From an uncultured Bacilli bacterium (GTDB lineage: Bacteria > Bacillota_I > Bacilli_A > RFN20 > CAG-631): a DNA stretch of 30,345 bases. The position numbers and the translations under genes are program-made. Location: the NCBI GenBank assembly GCA_934202505.1, contig CAKPXW010000007.1:1-30345 (forward strand). The letters run 5' to 3'. Positions 16,646-24,675 of the stretch are shown piece by piece; position 1 is the first letter of the stretch, and the number at the start of each line of letters is the position of its first letter. Below the pieces are notes generated by a model, which ran no database searches, was not told where the DNA came from, and saw nothing but the letters and a program-made list of their open reading frames with translations.

Positions 16646-17197
16646 TTAAAAATCGCTAAGTTTTTTATAAAGTTTTGAAAGAGGAAGGCCGACTACATTA
16701 TAATAATCGCCTTTAATTTCCTTAATGAAGACACTTGCTTCATTTTGAATACCATAAGCGCCTGCTTTATCAAGCACATCTGCAGTTTTAGCATAATTTT
16801 CAATTTCTATAGCGTTCATTTTCTCAAATGTTACATGAGTTTTACAATTAAAAGTTTTTATTTTTCCTTTTTTTATCAGACAAACGCCACTTACTACTAC
16901 ATGAGTTTTTCCAGATAATTTTGTTATCATTTCTTTAACTTCATTTCGATCTTTTGGTTTACCTAAAATATTATTTTCAATAATTACAACTGTATCACAA
17001 GCAATTATTGTATCACCTGGATATTTGGCAAATACGGCTTTAGCTTTTTGTAAAGCAAGGTAAACTGGAACTTGACTACTTTTTAAATTTGCAGGTACTT
17101 TTTCTACAATATTTGAATCAATTACTTGGAAATCATCAATAATTCTTTTTAATAATTCTTTTCTTCTTGGTGATTTACTTGCTAATATATAAGCCAT
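16646..17197 (-). CDS. maf: Maf family nucleoside triphosphate pyrophosphatase
   Basis: The 183 residues begin MAYILASKSPRRKELLKRI, the Maf signature (ASxSPRR), and contain TIIACDTVV, KPKDRNEVKEMITKLSGKTHVVVSG and the C-terminal KGDYYNVVGLPLSKLY. Maf proteins hydrolyse dTTP/UTP or modified nucleotides to the monophosphate and pyrophosphate and are linked to septum formation in B. subtilis. The subtype is not clear from what I see. The start lies 1 nt after the RNase J stop, so the two form one operon. Confidence 0.93.
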   Translation of the reverse strand: MAYILASKSPRRKELLKRIIDDFQVIDSNIVEKVPANLKSSQVPVYLALQKAKAVFAKYPGDTIIACDTVVIIENNILGKPKDRNEVKEMITKLSGKTHVVVSGVCLIKKGKIKTFNCKTHVTFEKMNAIEIENYAKTADVLDKAGAYGIQNEASVFIKEIKGDYYNVVGLPLSKLYKKLSDF

Positions 17198-17198
17198 A

Positions 17199-18938
17199 TT
17201 AATCTTTCTTTAAAAGAAGGACTGGAATGATAAGAGGTGTTCTTCTAGTCTTTTCATAAACAAATGTTCCAGCAATTTCTTTGATATGTTTTTTAATATC
17301 ATTAGGATTATTATTATTTTTCATAAATTCTTGTAATGATTCATAAATAATTTTTTCGGCTTCAATTAAAATATCTCCACGTTCTTTTAAGAATATAAAT
17401 CCACGAGAAACAATTGATGGAGGTTTTAACATAGCATTTGTTTTAACATCTATAGGTAATACTACAGAAATCAAGCCATCATTACCAAGTTTTTTACGTT
17501 CTTCAATTATATTACTTTCAAGACCAGAAATATCTTTTCCATCAATATAAGTTACCCCAGATTCTATAGTTTTATAACGTTTTACTTCACCATTATACAT
17601 AGCAAGGCAATCCCCATTACTACAAATAAAAGTGTGATTTTCATCAACAACGCCCATTTTAATTGCAAGGTCAGCATGTAGTTTTAACATTCTATATTCA
17701 CCATGAATTGGCATGAAATATTTTGGCTTAAAAAACTTAAGCATTAATTTTAATTCTTCTCTTTGGGCATGTCCAGAAGTGTGAATAGAATAAAGAGCAC
17801 TATTTACAATTACATTAGCACCTTGTTTAGATAACATATTGATGACTTTAGTAACAGGAGCTAAGTTTCCAGGAATTGGATTAGAAGAAAAAATAACAGT
17901 GTCACCAGGAATTATTTTAATAACTTTATGAGTGTTGTTAGCAATTCTACTTAAAGCAGCCATAGGCTCACCTTGCGAACCTGTACATAAAATTAATAAT
18001 TCATTTAAGTTTTGGTAAGCTGATATTTTTGCTGTTTCCATGTCATAGATATAATTATCAGGACATTTAATATAGCCAAGTTTTCTTCCTGTAGAAATAG
18101 CATTTTCCATAGAACGTCCGAAAATTAAAATTTTACGATTATATTTTATAGCGTTTTCAATTATTTGTTGAATACGATGAACGTTTGAAGCAAAGGTGGC
18201 AATAATAATACGACCTGTGGAAAATTTAAAAATTTCATTTAAAGATTTTGAGACATCTCTTTCGGATTTTGAAGAGCCTTCAACTTCGGCATTTGTAGAA
18301 TCTGCCATATATAAAGTTACGCCTTGATCACCAAGTTTAGCAATTTTTGCAAAATCTACATCTGGTCCTAATGGCGTTAAGTCAATTTTAAAGTCTCCTG
18401 TTTCAATAATTCTACCATTTACAGTATCAATACAAATACCAAGAGAATCAGGAATTGAATGGGTAGTATTGAAAAAAGAAATATCAAATGGACCAATTTT
18501 AACTTTACTATTATGATCAATTTCTTGAATATGAGCCACAAGCTTTAAATTTTCTTCTTCAAGTTTGTTTCTAATTAATCCTGCAGCAAGTTTGGGAGCA
18601 TAGATAATTGGAATATTAACGGTTTGAAGTAAAAATGGAATACCACCAATATGATCTTCATGGCCATGAGTAATAAATAAAGCTTTAATTTTCGCTCTAT
18701 TTTTTACAAGATAGTTATAATCTGGAATAACATAATCAATACCTGGAAGTTCACTTTCAGGAAATTTTACCCCAGCATCTATAATAATTATAGAATTTCC
18801 ATGTTCTATACAATATGTATTTTTTCCAATTTCATTTAAGCCACCAAGAGCATAAATTAAAGTTTTTGTTTTTGTGCTTTTTTCATTTTCTATCGAAGAA
18901 ACCGCAGATAAAGAAGCGTTATTAATACTACTTGCCAT
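17199..18938 (-). CDS. rnjA: Ribonuclease J
   Basis: RNase J is the 5'-3' exoribonuclease and endonuclease central to mRNA decay in Firmicutes. The 579 residues carry the metallo-beta-lactamase motif HGHEDH (91-96), MADSTNAE, the beta-CASP segment with TSGHAQREEL and the later IHGEYRM, and a C-terminal domain. There is a 25-residue Ser/Asn-rich N-terminal extension before LIYALGGLNEIGKN that many homologues lack. AAGGAGG before ATG 18938 supports this start. Whether it is J1 or J2 cannot be told without a paralogue to compare. Confidence 0.94.
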   Translation of the reverse strand: MASSINNASLSAVSSIENEKSTKTKTLIYALGGLNEIGKNTYCIEHGNSIIIIDAGVKFPESELPGIDYVIPDYNYLVKNRAKIKALFITHGHEDHIGGIPFLLQTVNIPIIYAPKLAAGLIRNKLEEENLKLVAHIQEIDHNSKVKIGPFDISFFNTTHSIPDSLGICIDTVNGRIIETGDFKIDLTPLGPDVDFAKIAKLGDQGVTLYMADSTNAEVEGSSKSERDVSKSLNEIFKFSTGRIIIATFASNVHRIQQIIENAIKYNRKILIFGRSMENAISTGRKLGYIKCPDNYIYDMETAKISAYQNLNELLILCTGSQGEPMAALSRIANNTHKVIKIIPGDTVIFSSNPIPGNLAPVTKVINMLSKQGANVIVNSALYSIHTSGHAQREELKLMLKFFKPKYFMPIHGEYRMLKLHADLAIKMGVVDENHTFICSNGDCLAMYNGEVKRYKTIESGVTYIDGKDISGLESNIIEERKKLGNDGLISVVLPIDVKTNAMLKPPSIVSRGFIFLKERGDILIEAEKIIYESLQEFMKNNNNPNDIKKHIKEIAGTFVYEKTRRTPLIIPVLLLKKD

Positions 18939-18980
18939 TTTACTCCTCCTTAAATTTCATAACACGTTTTTTACAATCGA

Positions 18981-19008
18981 ATTATAACATGGTTTCTAAT
19001 AATTTGAA
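18981..19008 (-). promoter_or_regulatory. Promoter of the RNase J-maf operon
   Basis: On the minus strand, -35 TTCAAA (19003-19008), a 16-nt spacer and -10 TATAAT (18981-18986) with an extended TGT in front. The leader to ATG 18938 contains the AAGGAGG ribosome site. Confidence 0.7.
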
Positions 19009-19015
19009 ATACTTT

Positions 19016-19342
19016 TTAAAAAGTTGAAAGCGCTTTTTTTATTTTCCTTTTTTGAATGATTAATTTTACTTTTTCACTTAAAAGATTACTATATCCTAAA
19101 AGAATGATAAAATCATAGTCAGAAGGTAGATTTGTACATAAACGAACAAATATGTTTTTTTTATCAAATTCTTTCTTTAATTGATAGGCTTTCTTTTTAT
19201 AAGTATTATCTTTAAAATAAATATTTATACCTTTAAAATAACCATAATCAAAACCTATATACACTTTCCCTGGATATTTAATTTGTATATTTTTTAAATA
19301 TCTAAATTCAAAAGTGTTTTTTTCCCATTCTTGTAAAGTCAT
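19016..19342 (-). CDS. Small hypothetical protein
   Basis: I do not recognise this family. ATG 19342 (MTLQEWEKNTFEFRY) is preferred because AGGTGA lies 8 nt before it; a GTG at 19354 overlaps that site. The 108 residues are Lys/Tyr/Phe-rich and basic, with no signal peptide or clear membrane helix, and a pattern of alternating strands (KVYIGFDYGYFKGINIYFKD, DYDFIILLGYSNLLSEKV). It lies downstream of the carD terminator on the same strand. The -10-like TATAAT at 19357-19362 is too close to the start to give a leader containing the ribosome site. Confidence 0.6.
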   Translation of the reverse strand: MTLQEWEKNTFEFRYLKNIQIKYPGKVYIGFDYGYFKGINIYFKDNTYKKKAYQLKKEFDKKNIFVRLCTNLPSDYDFIILLGYSNLLSEKVKLIIQKRKIKKALSTF

Positions 19343-19388
19343 AAAGTAGTTCACCTATTATATGATATGAAATAGTTTTCTAAATATG

Positions 19389-19417
19389 AAAAAAACTCTT
19401 TTTGAGGAAGAGTTTTT
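19389..19417 (-). terminator. Terminator of carD
   Basis: On the minus strand AAAAACTCTT pairs with AAGAGTTTTT around a short CCTCAAA-type loop and runs on as T residues. The hairpin begins at the carD stop codon. Confidence 0.8.
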
Positions 19418-19916
19418 AAATAACAATTGAAGAAGAATAGAATTTTTCTATTTCATCTACATTAACATTTAAAATATAAGCCAGTTCACCAAAAAGAATT
19501 TTTTCTGCTCTATTTAAAGCATCACCATCAAATTTAGAAATAGTCTTTTTAGTTCCTTTAAGTTCTTTTTCTTTTCTTTTGATTAGATATATCATTTTAC
19601 TTATTTCATTAGAATTACCATTATTTAAAATAAGATCAAATGCTTGTTTTCTTGTTTTATTATTGTCATCCCAATTTGCAAGATTAAAATTTCTAATAGA
19701 CTCGATTATTTTATTAGCAGAATCAATGCTCATCAAAGTTCTAGTTCTTAAAGGCAATGCGGTATTTGGAAGCATTATTGTATCATTTTCTTTTTTAGAA
19801 TAGAAAGGTACAAAAACATAATAAGGTGTTTCAACTCCATCACGCGTAATTGTATCTACTCGAATAAGTTTTACTAGCCCTTCACTTTTGTGAACGACTA
19901 CATCTCCAATGTTCAT
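19416..19916 (-). CDS. CarD/CdnL family RNA polymerase-binding regulator
   Basis: The 166 residues begin MNIGDVVVHKSEGLVKLIRVDTI, the beta-rich CarD_CdnL_TRCF domain that binds the RNA polymerase beta subunit, with PYYVFVPF and MLPNTALPLR following. The C-terminal half is helical (IRNFNLANWDDNNKTRKQAFDLI ... FDGDALNRAEKILFGELAYI), as in CarD/CdnL where it contacts promoter DNA. Such proteins stabilise open complexes, often at rRNA promoters. The start has AGGAGG upstream. It is monocistronic, with its own promoter and terminator. Confidence 0.92.
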   Translation of the reverse strand: MNIGDVVVHKSEGLVKLIRVDTITRDGVETPYYVFVPFYSKKENDTIMLPNTALPLRTRTLMSIDSANKIIESIRNFNLANWDDNNKTRKQAFDLILNNGNSNEISKMIYLIKRKEKELKGTKKTISKFDGDALNRAEKILFGELAYILNVNVDEIEKFYSSSIVI

Positions 19917-19948
19917 ATTCTACCTCCTACTAAATGTCTTGCAAGATA

Positions 19949-19977
19949 ATTATAGCATTTTTGGCGCAAAAATGTAA
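19949..19977 (-). promoter_or_regulatory. Promoter of carD
   Basis: On the minus strand, -35 TTACAT (19972-19977), a 17-nt spacer and -10 TATAAT (19949-19954), with TGC before the -10 (extended -10). Confidence 0.75.
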
Positions 19978-20000
19978 GCAAAATAAAAAAAAGACTCATA

Positions 20001-20032
20001 GAAAAAAATAACTATTCAATATTGAATAGTTA
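20001..20032 (-). terminator. Terminator after the speB-speD-mntP operon
   Basis: A perfect palindrome with arms TAACTATTCAAT (20009-20020) and ATTGAATAGTTA (20021-20032) is followed on the minus strand by a T-rich run (TTTTTTTC). It stands 22 nt after the mntP stop. An opposite-strand role is unlikely because the run of T is only on the minus side. Confidence 0.8.
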
Positions 20033-20054
20033 CTTTATAGACTTAATTTATACT

Positions 20055-20639
20055 TTATAAAAATGATTCAATGAATATTTTAAGGCCAATTGCTATTAGA
20101 ATAATTCCTCCAACAATTTCGGCTTTATTGGAAAAGATATCACCAAATTTTTTACCAATAAAAACACTAATTAAAGAAAGAATAGTAGTTATTATACCAA
20201 TAATTCCTGTATAAAGAATAACTAAAGGGTAATTAATACCTACAAATACTAATCCAACACTTAAAGCATCAATACTTGTAGCGATAGCTTGAATTAATAG
20301 CATTTTAAAAGAAAGTTTTTTTATATTTTCTTCTTCTTTTTCTTCTTCATCTTCATTTTTCTTACGTGATTTTATTGAGTCAACAATCATCTTAATACCT
20401 AAAAATGATAGTAAAGCAAGAGCAATATAAGGAACAATTTTAACAATTAAATTAGTAAATAAAGAGCCAATAAAATAACCAATTAGAGGCATCATCATTT
20501 GGAAAATACCAAAAGTTAGAGCAATTAATAAAGTTTCTTTAATAGAAATTTTTTTATTAGCAAGTCCATTACTTATGGATACTGCACAGGCATCCATAGA
20601 AAGACCAACCCCAAGTAATAATATTGAAACTATATCCAT
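20055..20639 (-). CDS. mntP: MntP-type manganese efflux pump
   Basis: The 194 residues have six membrane helices in two repeats, with the family motifs GLSMDACAVSISNGL (13-27) in the first half and ATSIDALSVGLVFVG in the second; their Asp residues are the metal-binding ones. The cytoplasmic loop between helices 3 and 4 is acidic (KKNEDEEEKEEEN). MntP exports Mn(II). The start is 1 nt after the speD stop, so it is the last gene of an operon with agmatinase, a manganese enzyme. No yybP-ykoY-like leader would fit in this gap. Confidence 0.92.
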   Translation of the reverse strand: MDIVSILLLGVGLSMDACAVSISNGLANKKISIKETLLIALTFGIFQMMMPLIGYFIGSLFTNLIVKIVPYIALALLSFLGIKMIVDSIKSRKKNEDEEEKEEENIKKLSFKMLLIQAIATSIDALSVGLVFVGINYPLVILYTGIIGIITTILSLISVFIGKKFGDIFSNKAEIVGGIILIAIGLKIFIESFL

Positions 20640-20640
20640 T

Positions 20641-21447
20641 TTATTTCTTTACTATCCTTTGCCATTTCATAGAGGCCTTAAGTTCAGTGGCATTGGTATT
20701 AGATTTAACTTTATAAATATGCTTTGTTCCTCTAGCAATTAAAGTATTAGATACAATTTCACCAAGAGGAGCATAGATTTCTTTTATTTTAGAATAGTCA
20801 AATGGGGCACAAGAGAAAATATCTGCCATAATACATTTTTTCTTATAATTATAATGAAGAGCAATATGAGATTGAGCAATAATAATAATTGCTGATAAGT
20901 ATTTTGGCTTTTTAGGGGTAGATTTTAAAACATATGGTCTTGTTATTGGATCCATATTAATTTTATTTACAATGTCTTCAAGGAAATCAAAGAATTTTTC
21001 CATAGTTGGTTGTTCATTAGCAACGATTTCACTCATTATATGTGGTCCAAAATCACAAGATGGTTCATAAGGAGTTTCAATAAATGCTCTTTCATTACGA
21101 TTTTGAAGGTGAGAGAAAGATAAAATATCTTTAAAAGGTAATTCCTTCATAAAAGTATCATAAGCTAGTTTTTCATCAAAATCTTCTTCTGAATAAATAT
21201 CTACAAAATAACATTGCCTAATGGGAAAAGTATGAATGGTAATATGTCCACCTTCTAGAATAACAAATGCGGAAATTCCAAGATCTTCTTTTACCTTTCC
21301 ATAATAATAAGGAATAAGTTGAGGAGGGCAGACAGGAGATAGTTTTAAAGTATAAACTAAATGATTTAATAAAGTGTTAATTTGTTTAGCATCATCTAGT
21401 TGATTTTGATTTGCGCCATAGCAATCAAGCATATAATGTTTTCTCAT
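20641..21447 (-). CDS. speD: Two-domain SpeD-like pyruvoyl decarboxylase (AdoMet or arginine decarboxylase)
   Basis: The 268 residues hold two copies of the SpeD fold. The C-terminal copy has AQSHIALHY and IFSC: Ser193, His198 and Cys213 at the spacing of the active Ser, His and Cys in B. subtilis SpeD, where the Ser becomes pyruvoyl after self-cleavage. In the N-terminal copy the same places are Gly67 (EGGHITIHT), His72 and Glu87 (DIYSEE), so it cannot self-process. Bacterial class-1b SpeD is normally one domain of about 120-130 residues. AdoMet decarboxylase feeds spermidine synthesis, but there is no speE here and the gene directly follows agmatinase. SpeD homologues acting on arginine or ornithine are known, and an arginine decarboxylase supplying agmatine to SpeB is an attractive alternative. 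Confidence 0.8.
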   Translation of the reverse strand: MRKHYMLDCYGANQNQLDDAKQINTLLNHLVYTLKLSPVCPPQLIPYYYGKVKEDLGISAFVILEGGHITIHTFPIRQCYFVDIYSEEDFDEKLAYDTFMKELPFKDILSFSHLQNRNERAFIETPYEPSCDFGPHIMSEIVANEQPTMEKFFDFLEDIVNKINMDPITRPYVLKSTPKKPKYLSAIIIIAQSHIALHYNYKKKCIMADIFSCAPFDYSKIKEIYAPLGEIVSNTLIARGTKHIYKVKSNTNATELKASMKWQRIVKK

Positions 21448-21448
21448 A

Positions 21449-22342
21449 TTATTTTACCTCTTTTTTTAATGCAAATATTTCATACATGGTTTTTAAGCCA
21501 AGCCAAGATGTGATATCGTTTATATCAAGCAAAGGAGATATTTCCACTAAATCCATAGCTTGAATAGGCAATTTTTCAAATAAGTTAGTTATAATTTTAA
21601 GTGTTGTTAAAGAATTTAAGCCAAAGGCTTCAGGAGTTCCAGTTCCTGGAGCAAAGGATGGGTCATTAGCATCAATGTCATACGATAAATATACAAGAGC
21701 ATTATCATCAATTTTATTTTTAATTTCTTGTAACATTTTATCTATTCCATTTTCATTAATATATGAAGCGGTATAGACTTTAATGTTTGGATGTTTTTTA
21801 AAAAATTCAATTTCTTGTATTTCATAGCCTCTAATGCCAATCATAATAATATTTTCATCTTTATATCCATAATCTAAGGCTCTTCTATTTGGACAAGCAT
21901 GAGAAAATTTACTTTCTTCATAAATATCACAAATATCAGGATGAGCATCAATATGGATAATATAAGGAGTTTTATTCATTTTCTTTGCATAGTCATAAAA
22001 AGCTTGTTCAGTAGGAATAGCAATAGAATGATCTCCCCCAATAAACCATACAAATTTATTAGTATTTAACATTGATAAAGCTTTTTGCTTGATTAAAGAA
22101 AAATATGTTTCACAAGATGTATTATTATATTCAATATTTCCTTCATCATAAATTTTAAAAGAAGAAATATCTTTTCCATCTTTAGTAGCAGATGGAAGGT
22201 AATAAGATAACTTTCTTAAAGTATCAGGGGCCTTACTAGCACCAGTTCCTACTGAAGCATTTTTATCAAAAGGAATACCAAGAAGTAATAAATCAGCTTC
22301 AGAAATATTATTAGTCATTAAGTCACGAAATTTTTCTTCCAT
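21449..22342 (-). CDS. speB: Agmatinase/ureohydrolase family protein
   Basis: The 297 residues have all metal motifs of ureohydrolases: GGDHSI (His105), IDAHPD (Asp132, His134, Asp136) and SYDIDANDP (Asp222, Asp224), then the APGTGTPEAFG loop. This binuclear manganese enzyme most likely converts agmatine to putrescine and urea. Arginase, guanidinobutyrase or formiminoglutamase activity is not excluded, but the gene order speB-speD supports polyamine metabolism. It is the first gene of the operon, with AGGAGG before ATG 22342 and a good promoter upstream. Confidence 0.87.
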   Translation of the reverse strand: MEEKFRDLMTNNISEADLLLLGIPFDKNASVGTGASKAPDTLRKLSYYLPSATKDGKDISSFKIYDEGNIEYNNTSCETYFSLIKQKALSMLNTNKFVWFIGGDHSIAIPTEQAFYDYAKKMNKTPYIIHIDAHPDICDIYEESKFSHACPNRRALDYGYKDENIIMIGIRGYEIQEIEFFKKHPNIKVYTASYINENGIDKMLQEIKNKIDDNALVYLSYDIDANDPSFAPGTGTPEAFGLNSLTTLKIITNLFEKLPIQAMDLVEISPLLDINDITSWLGLKTMYEIFALKKEVK

Positions 22343-22371
22343 TTAAATACCTCCTACTAATAAACAAAATA

Positions 22372-22400
22372 ATTATAATGAATAGCATCTTTCTTTACAA
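22372..22400 (-). promoter_or_regulatory. Promoter of the speB-speD-mntP operon
   Basis: On the minus strand, -35 TTGTAA (22395-22400), a 17-nt spacer and -10 TATAAT (22372-22377), 30 nt before ATG 22342. The short leader leaves no room for a riboswitch. Confidence 0.75.
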
Positions 22401-22462
22401 CAATAAATTTATTTAATATATAAATTAAATAAAGGCATATTAATTTTTCTTAAAAAGAAGTA

Positions 22463-22468
22463 TATAAT
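22463..22468 (+). promoter_or_regulatory. Possible -10 box of the DUF308 gene
   Basis: TATAAT on the plus strand, 28 nt before ATG 22497; AAGGAG follows at 22483-22488. No convincing -35 box is seen at 16-18 nt. Confidence 0.35.
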
Positions 22469-22496
22469 ATAATAAAAAAAGAAAAGGAGAAAATAT

Positions 22497-23027
22497 ATGA
22501 AAAAAGATTTATCTACAGGAATATTAACTTCTATTATTGGCATAATACTTGGAATTTTATTTATGTTTTTTGCTAATGATATTTTAAAAATATTCCTAAT
22601 TATATTTGGAATAATTATTATTTTAATGGCTTTGCCAACTCTTATCTATTCACTTACTAATAGTACAAAAAGTAAATACGATATGATAAATGTAGTATTA
22701 TCAATTATTAATATTATCTTTGGTATTTTATTGATTTTTGTCTCTAACAATGTATTATTTATAATTGCTGGAGTTTGGATTTTAATAAAACCAGTTTATG
22801 CTTTAATTGTAAGTCATAATAATAAAGAAGTTGCTAAACAAAATCTATCAACATTAGTTGTTGGATTAGTACTTATTTTACTTGGAATTACTAAATCATT
22901 TGGTTTCTTTGCCTATATAGTAGGCGGAGTATTTGTGGCTTTATCAATTATTAATCTTATCTATTATATAGTTATCTATCTTAAAGAACAAAAAGAAAAG
23001 AAAGACAATGAGGCAATTGATGCTTAA
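22497..23027 (+). CDS. DUF308/HdeD-like small membrane protein
   Basis: The 176 residues consist almost wholly of hydrophobic segments, about six TMs arranged as pairs (ILTSIIGIILGILFMFF, FLIIFGIIIILMALPTLIY, VVLSIINIIFGILLIFV, VLFIIAGVWILIKPVYALIV and two more), with a Lys/Glu-rich tail. This matches the DUF308 family that includes HdeD of E. coli. Its role is unknown; HdeD is linked to acid resistance in E. coli only. AAGGAG stands 8 nt before the ATG. The stop overlaps the convergent queH gene by 4 nt. Confidence 0.8.
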   Translation: MKKDLSTGILTSIIGIILGILFMFFANDILKIFLIIFGIIIILMALPTLIYSLTNSTKSKYDMINVVLSIINIIFGILLIFVSNNVLFIIAGVWILIKPVYALIVSHNNKEVAKQNLSTLVVGLVLILLGITKSFGFFAYIVGGVFVALSIINLIYYIVIYLKEQKEKKDNEAIDA

Positions 23028-23039
23028 TTGTCTTTCTTT
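22997..23039. terminator. Hairpin across the convergent DUF308 and queH ends
   Basis: AAAGAAAGACAAT (22997-23009) pairs perfectly with ATTGTCTTTCTTT (23027-23039), 13 bp with a 17-nt loop containing both stop codons. The T-rich 3' arm on either strand may act as a bidirectional terminator, although no long T-run follows the stem. Confidence 0.5.
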
Positions 23040-23632
23040 GCATAATAAGGTTCACATCCACAATAGTTTTGGGCATATATATTATATTTTTTTCTCATTT
23101 CATTGCTAAGTAAGATACCATTATTCTTTTTAAAATCACTATAGAAATATTTAGTTATAGTATAGTTTTTTTCAAGTTGTTCTCCTAAAAGATTTATAAG
23201 AATAGAATTCTTTTGTCTTCCGACAGTAAGGGTAGTACTTACATAATCAAATTTTTCTTTTTCAGCATAGTTATAAGAAACTAAAAGTCGATTATAAATA
23301 CAATCATAGCAAGGGTATTTATGGACTTTTTTTTCTTTATAAGATGCAAAGTCTTCTAACTTTTCTATAAATTTAACATTGGTGTTAAATTCTTTATTGA
23401 AAATAGCAATTAATCTTAAAACTTCTTCTTTTCTTTTATCATATTCACTACTTGGATAAATATTAGGATTAAAGAAAAATACCGTAATATCAAAACTATC
23501 TTTTATTTGCATATAGGCACTAGAAAAGCAAACAGCACAACAAGTATGTAATAGTAATGTTGGCTTTAAATTAGCTTTTTTTAATTCTTCAATTTTTTCA
23601 ATTTGTTTACGATAGTATAGTTTATTGCTCAT
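23024..23632 (-). CDS. queH: Epoxyqueuosine reductase QueH
   Basis: QueH reduces epoxyqueuosine to queuosine in tRNA, replacing QueG in many bacteria. The 202 residues have LLHTCCAVC (Cys31, Cys32, Cys35), YPCYDCIYNRL (Cys108, Cys111) and NYCGCEPYY near the C-terminus (Cys191, Cys193), the conserved Cys set for the iron-sulfur and metal sites of DUF208/QueH. The start overlaps the queA stop as ATGA. It is the last gene of tgt-queA-queH. Confidence 0.93.
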   Translation of the reverse strand: MSNKLYYRKQIEKIEELKKANLKPTLLLHTCCAVCFSSAYMQIKDSFDITVFFFNPNIYPSSEYDKRKEEVLRLIAIFNKEFNTNVKFIEKLEDFASYKEKKVHKYPCYDCIYNRLLVSYNYAEKEKFDYVSTTLTVGRQKNSILINLLGEQLEKNYTITKYFYSDFKKNNGILLSNEMRKKYNIYAQNYCGCEPYYAKKDN

Positions 23633-24675
23633 AGTATAATCATAGCATCTCCAAAAGAAAAGAAACGATATTTATTATCAATAGCATGTTTATAAGCTTT
23701 AAAAATAAATTCTTTAGTAGCAATTGCACTTACTAACATAACAAGAGTTGATTTTGGAAGATGGAAATTAGTTATAATTCCATCAATTGATTCTACTTGA
23801 ACACCAGGATAGATAAAAATGTCAGTATAACCACTATCTTCTTTAAACATATGATATTTTTTATAATTTGTTTCAATTGTTCTTAAAGAAGTAGTACCTA
23901 CCGCAATAATACGACGATGTTCACTTTTAGCTTTATTTAAAATATTAGCAGTTTCTTTATCAATTACATAATACTCTTCATGCATTTTATGATCTAAAAC
24001 ATTGTTTTCTTCAACTGGTCTAAAAGTACCAAGTCCTACATGTAAAGTAACGTCAACAATGATTACGCCTTTTTCTTTTAATTTATTAATTAATTCTTCA
24101 GTAAAATGAAGACCAGCTGTAGGAGCAGCAGCGCTTCCTTCAACTTTTGCATAAACAGTTTGATATCTTCCTTGATCTTTTAGTTTTTCTTTAATATATG
24201 GAGGTAAAGGCATTGTACCTAGTTTATCAAGTATTTCATTAAATATTCCATTATAGATAAATTTAATATGGCAAAGGCCATTATCTAGTTTTTTAACAAT
24301 AGTTGCTTTTAAAAGGTTTTCATCAAAAACTAATTTAGTGTTATCACTTACTTTTCTTGCACCTTTAATTAAACATTCCCAAACATCATCTTCCATTTGT
24401 TTTAAAAGTAATATTTCAATATGCCCTTTGCTATCTTCTTTATAGCCAAAAAGACGAGCAGGAATAACTTTGGAATTATTTCTTACAAGTACATCCCCTT
24501 TTTGTAAAATATCAATTAAATCATAAAAGTGTTTATCTTCTAAAGTTTTATCTTGACGATTTAAAACTAATAGTTTAGATTCATCTCTTTTAGCAAGTGG
24601 AGTTTGAGCAATTAACTCACTAGGCAAGTCATAATCAAATTCACTTAATAGTAGTTGTTGGTTTTCCTTTTCCAT
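23629..24675 (-). CDS. queA: S-adenosylmethionine:tRNA ribosyltransferase-isomerase QueA
   Basis: QueA moves the ribosyl part of AdoMet onto preQ1 in tRNA to make epoxyqueuosine. The 348 residues show FDYDLPSELIAQTPLAKRDESKLLVL at the start, then GSAAAPTAGLHFTEEL, VTLHVGLGTFRPV, GTTSLRTIE, NFHLPKSTLVMLVSA and the C-terminal YRFFSFGDAMII. The start ATG 24675 lies within the 3' end of tgt, a 35-nt overlap; a TTG at 24687 is too close to the GGAG. The protein thus has about ten extra residues before the usual start. It is translationally coupled to both neighbours. Confidence 0.95.
   Translation of the reverse strand: MEKENQQLLLSEFDYDLPSELIAQTPLAKRDESKLLVLNRQDKTLEDKHFYDLIDILQKGDVLVRNNSKVIPARLFGYKEDSKGHIEILLLKQMEDDVWECLIKGARKVSDNTKLVFDENLLKATIVKKLDNGLCHIKFIYNGIFNEILDKLGTMPLPPYIKEKLKDQGRYQTVYAKVEGSAAAPTAGLHFTEELINKLKEKGVIIVDVTLHVGLGTFRPVEENNVLDHKMHEEYYVIDKETANILNKAKSEHRRIIAVGTTSLRTIETNYKKYHMFKEDSGYTDIFIYPGVQVESIDGIITNFHLPKSTLVMLVSAIATKEFIFKAYKHAIDNKYRFFSFGDAMIIL

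Noticed and set aside
19357..19362. TATAAT as the promoter of the 108-aa hypothetical gene
   Set aside because: Transcription would begin after the AGGTGA ribosome site, so it does not fit a normal start.
19579..19803. A 74-aa plus-strand frame opposite carD
   Set aside because: It is antisense to a clearly real gene with promoter, ribosome site and terminator.
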